Below, one piece after another: positions 7,574 to 15,963 of a stretch of 21,612 nt of DNA. A program made the translations under genes and the position numbers. Each line of letters opens with the position of its first letter. Position 1 is the stretch's first letter. The notes under the pieces were generated by a model. That model saw nothing but the letters and a program-made list of their open reading frames with translations. It did no database searches and had not been told where the DNA came from. Where the stretch lies: NCBI GenBank assembly GCA_024681175.1, contig JAILBI010000274.1, forward strand, positions 1-21,612. Reading direction: 5' to 3'. The stretch comes from Acholeplasmatales bacterium (lineage in GTDB: Bacteria; Bacillota_I; Bacilli_A; Acholeplasmatales; Anaeroplasmataceae).

Positions 7574-7602
7574 ATTTTATCACTAAATTATGCGATAGTC
7601 AA
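7574..7602 (-). promoter_or_regulatory. Promoter of uxaBAC
   Basis: On the minus strand TTGACT (7597-7602) and TAAAAT (7574-7579) are 17 bp apart. The predicted start is near 7567, giving a leader of about 48 nt before uxaB. Confidence 0.7.
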
Positions 7603-7628
7603 TCAAATACAAAGTATTTAAACTATAT

Positions 7629-7673
7629 AAAAAAGCACGAATTGTTGCATTAATACAAAAATCGTGCTTTTTT
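7629..7673 (-). terminator. Intrinsic terminator of the walJ-rlmH operon
   Basis: A 12-bp perfect inverted repeat, AAAAAAGCACGA (7629-7640) and TCGTGCTTTTTT (7662-7673), encloses a 21-base loop. The U run forms the base of the stem. It separates the 108-aa gene from the uxaBAC promoter. Confidence 0.75.
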
Positions 7674-7688
7674 ATGTAAGATATAATC

Positions 7689-8015
7689 TTATAGCTGTTT
7701 TTTTAAATTTCTATTTTCTTTTTCTAATCTTTCTATTTCTTCATCCATTCTTCTAATAGATTTTATTCCCAAAATTAATAAAAGAATACCAGGAGGTAAT
7801 GGGGCACAAGCTAAAACAAATAAAAAAAATACTAAAATAGCCCTTGAAAAAGGATCGAGTGACTTTGAAGAAACATAAACCATTAATGCAAAAAATAAGC
7901 CACTTAATGTCGTTAATAAAATACCCCAAACTAATTTTTTATTACTATGTCTTCTTTTTATTTCTTCTATTTTTTCTTTATTTTCTTTTATTTTTCTTTC
8001 AATTTCTTGATTCAT
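7689..8015 (-). CDS. Small membrane protein, two TM segments flanked by coiled coils, function unknown
   Basis: The protein has 108 residues. A charged N-terminal helix (about 1-27, EIERKIKENKEKIEEIKRR) with coiled-coil heptad character leads into two hydrophobic segments (about 28-49 and 58-84; the second contains APLPPG). A charged C-terminal helix follows (about 88-108, RRMDEEIERLEKENRNLKK), again coiled-coil-like. Both tails are basic next to the membrane, so by the positive-inside rule both ends should be cytoplasmic, forming a hairpin with two helical arms. TAGGTAG precedes the ATG. It lies 13 bases after rlmH and is the last gene before a strong terminator. No family is recognised; scaffolding or oligomerisation would be a guess. 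Confidence 0.7.
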   Translation of the reverse strand: MNQEIERKIKENKEKIEEIKRRHSNKKLVWGILLTTLSGLFFALMVYVSSKSLDPFSRAILVFFLFVLACAPLPPGILLLILGIKSIRRMDEEIERLEKENRNLKKQL

Positions 8016-8028
8016 AAAATTCTACCTA

Positions 8029-8508
8029 TTATTTATGATAAATTTCATTATTATTTATTTTAAATGCCCTATAAATTTGTTCTAATAATATTACCTGCAT
8101 TAGCTGATGAGGAAATGTCATTTTTGAAAAACAAAGATGATAATCTGCTAATTTTAAAACATCATCAGACAATCCTAAAGAGCCACCAATAATAAATGAT
8201 AGATGTGAATTTTTATAAGTAGTAATTTCTTTAATTTTATTTGCAAGCTCAGGTGATGATAACATCTCTCCTTTAAGGTCTAAAACAATCTTAAAAGATT
8301 GTTCAGGTATAATTTTTAAAAGCTTTTCGCCTTCTTTATTTTTAATTATTTCTTCTTCCTTTTTAGATGCATTTTGACCTATTTGCTCATCAGAAACATT
8401 TAAAAATTCTACCTTAGTATATTTAGATAATCTTTTAGAATATTCCGCTATAGCATCCTTTAAATATTTTTCTTTAATTGAACCTACAGAAATGATACTT
8501 ATTTTCAT
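8029..8508 (-). CDS. rlmH: 23S rRNA (pseudouridine-1915-N3)-methyltransferase
   Basis: The 159 residues match the family (155-160). RlmH is a SPOUT-class, SAM-dependent enzyme that methylates N3 of pseudouridine 1915 in helix 69 of assembled ribosomes. Visible features are the N-terminal IISVGSIKEKYLKDAI, the central FKIVLDLKGE, the SAM-binding IGGSLGLSDDV around 107-117, and the C-terminal MTFPHQLMQVILLEQIYRAF ending in YHK. These are near invariant in the family. Its ATG overlaps the TGA of walJ (ATGA), so translation is coupled. A walJ-rlmH neighbourhood is common in Bacillota. Confidence 0.96.
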   Translation of the reverse strand: MKISIISVGSIKEKYLKDAIAEYSKRLSKYTKVEFLNVSDEQIGQNASKKEEEIIKNKEGEKLLKIIPEQSFKIVLDLKGEMLSSPELANKIKEITTYKNSHLSFIIGGSLGLSDDVLKLADYHLCFSKMTFPHQLMQVILLEQIYRAFKINNNEIYHK

Positions 8509-9347
8509 ATATTAAATTCTCCTGTTGGTCTTGCTGCAAGTATTACAAAATCTATACCATCACAAGCTATTCCATATTCATTAAATACCTTTTCTCTTGT
8601 AATTGTAATGATATTTGATAAATTACATTCCTCAGATACATGTGCATGCATTACAAGATGTGTTTTAGGACCAATTATTTTAGCTAATGTAACCATTGAA
8701 TTTACATTAGATAAATGACCATGCTCAGATGATATTCTCATCTTTAATTCATAAGGTCTTTCTGAATGCATTAATATTTCTGTATCATGATTTGATTCAA
8801 GTAAATATGCATCTGCATTAGATATTGAATCAAATAAATTTTGATGAACATATCCTGTATCAGTAATATGAACATATTTTTTATCATTTTCTTTCATAAT
8901 AAAGCCACATGGCTCTTTTGCATCATGGAAGCATGGAATAGGTGTAATATTCATCATATTTATATTGAAATCAAGATAATAAAAACCATCATTATCATGC
9001 TCAAAAATAACAATAGATCCATCCTTATATTTTTCTTCCATAAGTGATAATAGTGAACTATTATCTCTTTTTTGCTTTTTCAAGCCCTCATAAATGCCTT
9101 TAAAAGTACCTTTAGTCATATACATTTTTATATTCTCTTTTAAAAACATATTAAAGCTTAAGGTATGGTCTGAATGCTCATGTGTAATTAAGATTGCATC
9201 AATATCATTTAATGTTAAATTAACATCCTTTAAATTCTTAATTATTTGCAATCTTGAAAGACCTAAATCTATTAAAATATTTTCATTTTCTCCTTCTATT
9301 AATGTTACATTTGCCTTTGAACCAGAAGAAAAAATTTTAACCTTCAT
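8505..9347 (-). CDS. walJ: WalJ/YycJ-like metallo-beta-lactamase-fold hydrolase
   Basis: A 280-residue MBL-fold protein. It opens with MKVKIFSSGSKANVTLIEG, the family-typical start (SxGSxGN). The HxHxDH metal site is THEHSDH (His56, His58, Asp60, His61), followed by a conserved IPCFHDAKEPCGF, HITDTGY (metal-bridging Asp), LESNHD and VMHAHVSEECN. These complete a two-metal site, so the enzyme should be active. WalJ/YycJ proteins in Bacillota are predicted 5'-3' exonucleases linked to DNA repair and to the WalRK operon, which is not visible here. The gene ends in TGA and overlaps rlmH by 4 bases. It is divergent from the giant lipoproteins across a 130-bp gap and has only a weak Shine-Dalgarno. 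Confidence 0.92.
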   Translation of the reverse strand: MKVKIFSSGSKANVTLIEGENENILIDLGLSRLQIIKNLKDVNLTLNDIDAILITHEHSDHTLSFNMFLKENIKMYMTKGTFKGIYEGLKKQKRDNSSLLSLMEEKYKDGSIVIFEHDNDGFYYLDFNINMMNITPIPCFHDAKEPCGFIMKENDKKYVHITDTGYVHQNLFDSISNADAYLLESNHDTEILMHSERPYELKMRISSEHGHLSNVNSMVTLAKIIGPKTHLVMHAHVSEECNLSNIITITREKVFNEYGIACDGIDFVILAARPTGEFNI

Positions 9348-9419
9348 AAAATCACCAAATGATATTATATCATACTAGGTTGTGACAATGATATTATAAA
9401 ATAATATTTTTAATTGAAT

Positions 9420-9449
9420 TTCACATTCACAAATGGTATTATATATAAT
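9420..9449 (+). promoter_or_regulatory. Probable promoter of the giant lipoprotein pair
   Basis: TATAAT (9444-9449) has TTCACA (9420-9425) 18 bp upstream. A start near 9456 would leave a short leader with AAAGGAG at 9465-9471 before the ATG. The -10 is strong and the -35 is weak. The rest of the 9348-9477 gap is AT-rich and should also hold the divergent walJ promoter, which cannot be fixed by eye. Confidence 0.5.
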
Positions 9450-9477
9450 GCTATTATTTTAAGCAAAGGAGTCAAAT

Positions 9478-12400
9478 ATGAAGTTTAAAGGTAGAAAAGC
9501 GCGCCTTGCTATGGGCCTTGCAAGTGCCGCACTTTTAACAATAGGATTATCATCTTGCTCTGGTGCCGTTAATGAATATGGTAAGATTGAAAAAAATAAA
9601 GTCTACATGTCAATTGGCGAAGGTGATAATGAATATAAAGTTACCGAGGGTGAGCTTTGGAATGAGCTTCAATGGAATACTATTGATTTATTAGATGAAG
9701 AAATCACTAAGATCGTATTAAATGAGGAGGTTGGCTTTTTAAACCTTGCATTTAGTAAGAATTATAATGAATTTTCATCTGATGAGAAAAAAGAATTAGA
9801 TTATGCTCTTTCTAGAATTACATTCTCAAAAGAAAATATTGATTATTATAAAGAACATGATAAAGTTAAAAAATCTTCTGATAAGGAAATAACTGAAGAG
9901 GATTTTGAAAAGCTTCATGGCATTTATAAAAAAGGCCTTGTAGGACAAGTAGTTAAAGATGTATTTAATTTGGACTATCAATTTGATCTTAAAGCATATT
10001 CAGACAAATTAGACAAATATGAAGATAGTGATATTAATACACGTATTGACAAATATCAAGATAATATGTACCTTTCTTACCATCGTAATACGACAAAAAA
10101 CAATGACTATTATGGTGATGTATTAAAGCTTGCAACACAATATCTTATTGATAAGGATTATGATTTATTCCAAGATACAGTAATGGATATTGTTGAACAA
10201 GAAAAAGAAAAATATTATATCGAATATGCAAAAGAATTATCATTCTATGAAATAGAAACTGAAAAAGCAATTTCTGAATTTGTAGATGATGATGACGATG
10301 ATGATGAATATGGTATATTTGCTGATTCTACTTATAATTCCAGATTCCAAAAGGAATATATTAATACATATGATGTAAATGTATTAATCATTAAATTTGC
10401 TGATGAATCAGAATTTAATGATACTATGAAGGCATTTGGTATCAAGATTTATAATGGTAATTATTATTTCTTAAAAGATAATGCTGATGATGATTATGAA
10501 GCATATATTGATGGTTCTGATAAGATGACTTATCGTAATTACAGCAAATATTATTCTGAATTTGAAAATGCTAAATTAACAAGAGAAAATGGTGCAATTC
10601 AAATTGATGATAAGGCTGTATTAGAATTATATGTTCAATTATATAATTACATTTATGGTGGTTATAGAGAAAAGCTTCCAACTAATTACACTAATTTCCC
10701 TGAAGAAATTAATAATATTAGACATTTCATTTATAGATTAATATCTGATTATGCATCTAATGCAAATACATATTATAATCAAACAGTTGATACATTAAAG
10801 GAAGATTATTCAGAAGAAACACAATTTGATAAAGAAGGCTTAAAAGAAAAATTCAGTGATTCTTATAGAAGCTATGTTTATTCAACATTAAAATTAAAAG
10901 ATGATAATGGTTATGATTCTTTTGATACAAGATATTCTTCTACAGGTAGAACTGAAACTGCAGGTTATGTCTTAACTTATAAATTTGCAGATACTTTTGA
11001 TGAAATCATTGATGAAGATGTTAAGAAATATGAAGAATATTATAAAAATGATTTCTCAGCTGCAGATGTAATGAGCTATATTCTTCTTGAAGAAAATACA
11101 CCAGCTGATAGTGATGGTTTATTTGAGTATTTAACAGGCTTATTAATTTCAGATCAAATTTCTGATAATACTATCAGTGATAATTTATCTGATTTAAAGG
11201 ATGATACAACTGTTAAATGCTATAATGAGGCTTTAGAAATTTGTTATAAGAAAGATCATTCTGATTATTCTAATACAATTGGTAAAGCTGATAATAGTAA
11301 TATTTTAGCTACTATCAAATATGATGGTAAAACATATAACCTTAATATATATCAAGATAATAAGGATAAAAATGCAATCAAGGTTCCAGGATCTGATACT
11401 GAAACAATTGGTGCATATAATGAATTAGAACGTACAAGTGGTATTACTACTGCAATTGATTTAATTGTTAAAAAGATTGTAAAGGATACTAAAACATATA
11501 AAGATACTAAGAATGATAAAGATGAAGTTGATTCTTATGAAAGATATTTAAATGTTATTTTATCTCAATTTGCAAATGGTGGTTTAGAATCATCTGGCTA
11601 CCCTTCATCTTTAGGTAAATATAATTTCTTAATGCTTTATTTCCATACTGCAGATATTGATGATATTATTTACAATCATTATGTATTACAATCTGCACAA
11701 GCTAAATTATTAACAGATTATTCTTCTGATACTTTAGCACAATTCTTTAAACATTATACTGATTTAGCATATGATAATTATTTCTCACTTTCAGGCAAGC
11801 GTCTTGTAGTATTCTTCGATGGTGATGATGATAGTAAAGCAGATGATATTGATCTTGAAGATACAAATAACTGGATTTATCAAACTGTAGAATTTGATAT
11901 TGATGATGACGATGTTTTAGATAATGTTACATATAAAGAAGTATGTAAGAAATTAATTTATGATGTATATAATGAATTATCTGCATCTAATACTTCTCAT
12001 TCAGATTTATTATCTACAATCGTTGAAGAAATAAATGGTTCTGCAAAGGTTATTTATAAAGAAAACCTTGCATCTCCTGAAAATAAATGGGCTAAATATA
12101 AAAAGATTGGTTTAAATGTTAAGAGTGAAGATGTTTCTGCAACAAATTCAACTACTGATATTGATTTCAATTTAAAACAACGCTTATATGATTATGCAAG
12201 AGGCTTCTCTTTAGATGAAGAAGATAATGTTGTTAAAAATTATCAATATTTCATCAATAATGCAGTTCCATCAATTTATATTGAACCATTAACTATTGAT
12301 TCATATGCTGATAGTAATAATAATGATATTATTTCAACAAAAGATGGCTTTAATTTAATATTAGTAACTTCAGGTACTTCTTCTGCATCTGCTGAATTTA

Positions 12401-12900
12401 AAGAAAAGGATGATGATTATAGATTAATCACAGATTTAGTACTTAATTATAATGATAATTTCGTAAGAATTTCTGATGTATATAATGAAGAAGATAAATT
12501 AAATTTAAATCAAATTAAATTATATACTATTGATTATACTATCAATGGCTCATCAGTATTATCTCCATCTAAGATAGCTGATGCATTAAAGAATTTCTTA
12601 TCTCCTGTTTTAACAAGATATCAAAATAATGATACTCAACGTATTATTTTATTATCATTTATTAAAGCTAAAACTAACACAACTGGTGAAATTTATGAAG
12701 CATTAAATTTCGCTAATGAAGATTATAATGGAAATGATGGTTATTTAGCTAATATTATTGAAATTCAAAAGCGTCAAGCTGATAGCTATTCATATTTAGT
12801 TGAAGATAAAACTAATACATCAGATTTATATCCTGGTTGGTGGGATAATTTAAATGATGTAATTGATGAAATTTTAAGCAAGGATGAAGGTGACAAATAA
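9478..12900 (+). CDS. Giant lipoprotein 1, PrsA/SurA-like foldase candidate (1140 aa)
   Basis: A basic N-terminus and hydrophobic core end in a lipobox, GLSSC, with Cys27 as the predicted lipid site, so it is an outward-facing membrane lipoprotein. AAAGGAG is well placed before the ATG. Directly after the anchor, NKVYMSIGEGDNEYKVTEGE resembles the 'xVNGxxITxxEL' start of PrsA/SurA foldases. A parvulin-like first strand, NVLIIKFADESEFNDTMKAF, lies near residue 301 and a closing segment, GYVLTYKFAD, near 496. A second set appears at about 610 (ATIKYDGKTYNL), 785 (RLVVFFDGDDDSKADD) and 955 (DGFNLILVTSG). The protein is very acidic and rich in Asp, Asn and Tyr, with seven Asp in a row at 270-276. 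It is far longer than PrsA (about 290) or SurA (about 430). Its stop overlaps the next gene (TAATG) and the neighbour is a paralogue. Foldase identity is inferred from patterns; a structural or binding lipoprotein is the alternative. Confidence 0.8.
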   Translation: MKFKGRKARLAMGLASAALLTIGLSSCSGAVNEYGKIEKNKVYMSIGEGDNEYKVTEGELWNELQWNTIDLLDEEITKIVLNEEVGFLNLAFSKNYNEFSSDEKKELDYALSRITFSKENIDYYKEHDKVKKSSDKEITEEDFEKLHGIYKKGLVGQVVKDVFNLDYQFDLKAYSDKLDKYEDSDINTRIDKYQDNMYLSYHRNTTKNNDYYGDVLKLATQYLIDKDYDLFQDTVMDIVEQEKEKYYIEYAKELSFYEIETEKAISEFVDDDDDDDEYGIFADSTYNSRFQKEYINTYDVNVLIIKFADESEFNDTMKAFGIKIYNGNYYFLKDNADDDYEAYIDGSDKMTYRNYSKYYSEFENAKLTRENGAIQIDDKAVLELYVQLYNYIYGGYREKLPTNYTNFPEEINNIRHFIYRLISDYASNANTYYNQTVDTLKEDYSEETQFDKEGLKEKFSDSYRSYVYSTLKLKDDNGYDSFDTRYSSTGRTETAGYVLTYKFADTFDEIIDEDVKKYEEYYKNDFSAADVMSYILLEENTPADSDGLFEYLTGLLISDQISDNTISDNLSDLKDDTTVKCYNEALEICYKKDHSDYSNTIGKADNSNILATIKYDGKTYNLNIYQDNKDKNAIKVPGSDTETIGAYNELERTSGITTAIDLIVKKIVKDTKTYKDTKNDKDEVDSYERYLNVILSQFANGGLESSGYPSSLGKYNFLMLYFHTADIDDIIYNHYVLQSAQAKLLTDYSSDTLAQFFKHYTDLAYDNYFSLSGKRLVVFFDGDDDSKADDIDLEDTNNWIYQTVEFDIDDDDVLDNVTYKEVCKKLIYDVYNELSASNTSHSDLLSTIVEEINGSAKVIYKENLASPENKWAKYKKIGLNVKSEDVSATNSTTDIDFNLKQRLYDYARGFSLDEEDNVVKNYQYFINNAVPSIYIEPLTIDSYADSNNNDIISTKDGFNLILVTSGTSSASAEFKEKDDDYRLITDLVLNYNDNFVRISDVYNEEDKLNLNQIKLYTIDYTINGSSVLSPSKIADALKNFLSPVLTRYQNNDTQRIILLSFIKAKTNTTGEIYEALNFANEDYNGNDGYLANIIEIQKRQADSYSYLVEDKTNTSDLYPGWWDNLNDVIDEILSKDEGDK

Positions 12901-15900
12901 TGAAATTAAAGAAAATTCTCCTTGTTCCTGGTTTTGTAGGACTTAGCGCAATCGCACTTATCTCATGCTCAAGCAAAAATACAACACATAATGATGTAAC
13001 ACCTTATGGTGCATTATATGATAAGCTTGATAACAGCATTGCTGAGCTTGGTGAAAATAAATTTACTCTTGGTGAATATTATAATTTATTAAGAAATAAA
13101 GGTTATTCTTTAGTTGAAGATAATATTAAAAAAGCTATTTATAAAGATGAATTAAAGGCTATTACTATTCTTTATGAAAATGAATATAATTCATTATCAG
13201 CTGAAGATAAATCGTTCTTTGAAAATACATATAAATTTGTAGTTGATGAGGATGATGAGCCATTATTTACAATTGATTTAAATAAATACTCATTATTAAG
13301 AGCTAAATTATTAGAAAATGTTAATAAGGCATTAGCTGCAGCAGTTTATGGTTCAGCTGATCCTGAAGCAATTTCAAAGCTTTCTGAAGATGATGTATAT
13401 AAAAAGATTGAAACATTTGTAGATAATAAAGCTCAAGAAGGTACTACTATTTCTTCTTCTTTATTAAATAGAAATACAGCATACTCAGTTGAAGGAGATG
13501 CTGCATATAAATTAAGACCTAGATGTAAAATTATTCAATTTAATCAAAATGTATTAGATGCTTTAAGAGCTGATGTTGATAAAACATTATTATCTCAAGC
13601 AGAAACTTTATCTGCAATGAAAGGTTTATATAAAATTGCAGATGAAGAATATATTCCAAGTGAAAATGATGAAGATTCTTTAACAAAGAATGCAAATTAT
13701 TTATATAAGGATGATACATTTAAGGATAAATATGATTCTACATATAAAACATATGGTCATTATCAAATTATCGCAATTCAATTCAATAGCCGTAGAGAAG
13801 CTGATAGATATATTGAAGCTTTAGGTACTGATATTAGTGTTGATGATAGTAATTTAGCATTAAATCAATATTTAGAATTATATAAGAATTATTATAGCTA
13901 TAAGACTGGTTCTAGTGTTTCAATTGATGATGATGCATTTAATTTTGAAGTAACTGAATTAGGCTCTGACTTAAGTGAAGCAAATGATATTATAAGTTCA
14001 TTTTCAATTGATGTATTAGATGAGGATGGAACATATTTAACTGAAGCAAGAAACATCAACAATAAATATGTTTTAGCTTATAGATATAAAACAGAATATT
14101 TATATCATGATAAAGATGATATTAATAAAGAACTTAGCTGGGCTGATTTAGATGATGAGACAAAAGATGAATTAATCATCGAAATGAAAGAAAAGCTTCT
14201 TGAAGAAAATGCTTCTTCTTATGTATCTAAAAATTATAAAAAATTAATTGAAGATGCAGATATAGAAATTTATGATCCTATATTTGAAACTAAATTTGAA
14301 GCAGCAAATGAAGATGAATATGATCTATTAGATAAGAAAATTAAAGAAACTGATGAAAATATCTTCACTGTTAATGATATTTCATATTCAGTAGCTGATT
14401 TTTATAAAGAAGCTTCAAAGAAATATGCTGCAACAATCATTCCTGATAGATTCACATTAGAATATGCTTATTCTTTCTATGATGAATATGTTGATAATTA
14501 TTATATTGATGAAGATAATCATGATGATAATGAAGAAACGCTTGATAAGGCAATTGACACATTCAAGGATGGAGATAATTCAACATATCCTTCTTATTTA
14601 GGAGTTAAGAATTTCTTAGTTGCTTCATATGGATATGAAAATAAGGAAGATATATTAAAATATTATTTTGATGCAAAATCAGCATTAAATATTTATACAA
14701 CTAAATATACATTTAATGAGTGGATTTTCCAATCAGTAGATGGTGATGGTAATGATACTTATTCAATTGATGTTGATGCATTCAATGGTGATATTTTAAA
14801 GAATTTATATAAGATTGCAAATACTAAATATGATGATATCTTCTCTTTAGATGTTGACCATTTATTAATCAATATTGATGATGATGGTGATGGTAATCCT
14901 GATGATCCTGATCAATTCATTTTAAAGAATCAGGATGCTAAAGATAAATTTGAACAAGATGTTGTTGCCTTAGTAAAGGAAATTTATCAAGAAGCTATAT
15001 ATATTAATAATAATTATGAAGAGAATACTTATCATAATGTATTAAAATATATCATTGATAATTATAATAAGGGTGCTGAAATCTTATTTGAAAAAGATAA
15101 AGGTAATTATGTATCTTGGGATGAATTTAATACATTTAATTTCTTATTAACAACTGAAGAGTTAGCTTCTTCTGACGATATTACTGAAGAAAGTGTATCT
15201 AATTTCGTTGTACCATTCCAAAATTATTTAAAGGATTTATATAAGACTTGTGCTAATACAGATGAAGATAATCCAGATTATGGTATTACAGATGTTGCAT
15301 CTGAATACACTAATGGTGCTTTCTACATTGTAAAATATAATTCTGATGATAAGAAAATTGGTGAAGTATTAACAGAACAAGATCAAGCTGATGATATTAC
15401 AATTGATACATTATGTAAAACTGTATATGGTTATCATTTATTAATTTTAAATTCTTATGATGGACCTGATTCATTAAGATATGTTAAAGATACTTCTAAT
15501 AAGGTTAAGGTAATCTTAAGAAGCTATAAGGATGATGATGGTAATAAGATTGAAAATTATATTGATACAGATGTTTATAATGCAAATGTAAAAACTGCAT
15601 CACAAACTCAATTCTTTGTATATTATGTACAAAAGGTTAATTCTCAAGAATCTTCATTAGATAGTACTATTTCTACTATCATTGGTAAGATGGCTGATGA
15701 AATTATTAATAAATACATCTCAAATAATTTCCAAAATTATTTATTATTATCTAAATTAGAAATTAATTTCAGTGATTTAGATATTGATGGATATAAGCTT
15801 GATAATAATATTATTACAGCAAAGATTAATAATTATAAGAATTTAGTTCTTGATTATGAAATGAATTCAGAATATACAAGCTGGGTTGACGGTACATTAT

Positions 15901-15926
15901 CTTGGACAAGACCAGATGGTAAATAA
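12900..15926 (+). CDS. Giant lipoprotein 2, paralogue of the upstream lipoprotein, PrsA/SurA-like foldase candidate (1008 aa)
   Basis: The signal peptide ends in the lipobox ALISC with Cys23 as the predicted lipid site. The ATG overlaps the previous stop by one base, so the two are translated from one message. Paralogy is visible in the first 150 residues: ELGENKFTLGEYYNLL against IGEGDNEYKVTEGELWNEL, and YNSLSAEDKSFFE against YNEFSSDEKKELD. A parvulin-like strand, GHYQIIAIQFNSRREADRYI, lies near 285 and a closing KYVLAYRYKTEYL near 387. A second foldase-like N-unit, NIFTVNDISYSVADFYKEA, starts near 485. A second parvulin-like unit runs from DHLLINIDDDGDGNPDD (about 653) to TVYGYHLLILNSYDG (about 842), the latter close to the usual end of a PpiC domain. 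An exact TSP3-type calcium loop sits at 660-671. The transcript ends at a strong terminator. The function is inferred, not shown. Confidence 0.8.
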   Translation: MKLKKILLVPGFVGLSAIALISCSSKNTTHNDVTPYGALYDKLDNSIAELGENKFTLGEYYNLLRNKGYSLVEDNIKKAIYKDELKAITILYENEYNSLSAEDKSFFENTYKFVVDEDDEPLFTIDLNKYSLLRAKLLENVNKALAAAVYGSADPEAISKLSEDDVYKKIETFVDNKAQEGTTISSSLLNRNTAYSVEGDAAYKLRPRCKIIQFNQNVLDALRADVDKTLLSQAETLSAMKGLYKIADEEYIPSENDEDSLTKNANYLYKDDTFKDKYDSTYKTYGHYQIIAIQFNSRREADRYIEALGTDISVDDSNLALNQYLELYKNYYSYKTGSSVSIDDDAFNFEVTELGSDLSEANDIISSFSIDVLDEDGTYLTEARNINNKYVLAYRYKTEYLYHDKDDINKELSWADLDDETKDELIIEMKEKLLEENASSYVSKNYKKLIEDADIEIYDPIFETKFEAANEDEYDLLDKKIKETDENIFTVNDISYSVADFYKEASKKYAATIIPDRFTLEYAYSFYDEYVDNYYIDEDNHDDNEETLDKAIDTFKDGDNSTYPSYLGVKNFLVASYGYENKEDILKYYFDAKSALNIYTTKYTFNEWIFQSVDGDGNDTYSIDVDAFNGDILKNLYKIANTKYDDIFSLDVDHLLINIDDDGDGNPDDPDQFILKNQDAKDKFEQDVVALVKEIYQEAIYINNNYEENTYHNVLKYIIDNYNKGAEILFEKDKGNYVSWDEFNTFNFLLTTEELASSDDITEESVSNFVVPFQNYLKDLYKTCANTDEDNPDYGITDVASEYTNGAFYIVKYNSDDKKIGEVLTEQDQADDITIDTLCKTVYGYHLLILNSYDGPDSLRYVKDTSNKVKVILRSYKDDDGNKIENYIDTDVYNANVKTASQTQFFVYYVQKVNSQESSLDSTISTIIGKMADEIINKYISNNFQNYLLLSKLEINFSDLDIDGYKLDNNIITAKINNYKNLVLDYEMNSEYTSWVDGTLSWTRPDGK
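14877..14912 (+). other. TSP3-type calcium-binding loop in giant lipoprotein 2
   Basis: Residues 660-671 read DDDGDGNPDDPD, matching DxDxDGxxDxxD at every fixed position. This is the calcium motif of thrombospondin type 3 repeats. It follows the first strand of the C-terminal parvulin-like unit. The paralogue has a looser Asp-rich loop, DGDDDSKADD, at the same place. Confidence 0.6.
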
Positions 15927-15933
15927 AAAATAA

Positions 15934-15963
15934 GGGCGAATACAAAAGTATTCGCTCTTTTTT
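15934..15963. terminator. Bidirectional terminator between the giant lipoproteins and tex
   Basis: GGGCGAATAC and GTATTCGCTC form a 10-bp stem (one G-U pair) with an AAAA loop. It is followed by six T on the plus strand and preceded by A-rich sequence that serves the minus strand. The tex stop codon (15962-15964) overlaps the tail. Confidence 0.9.
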
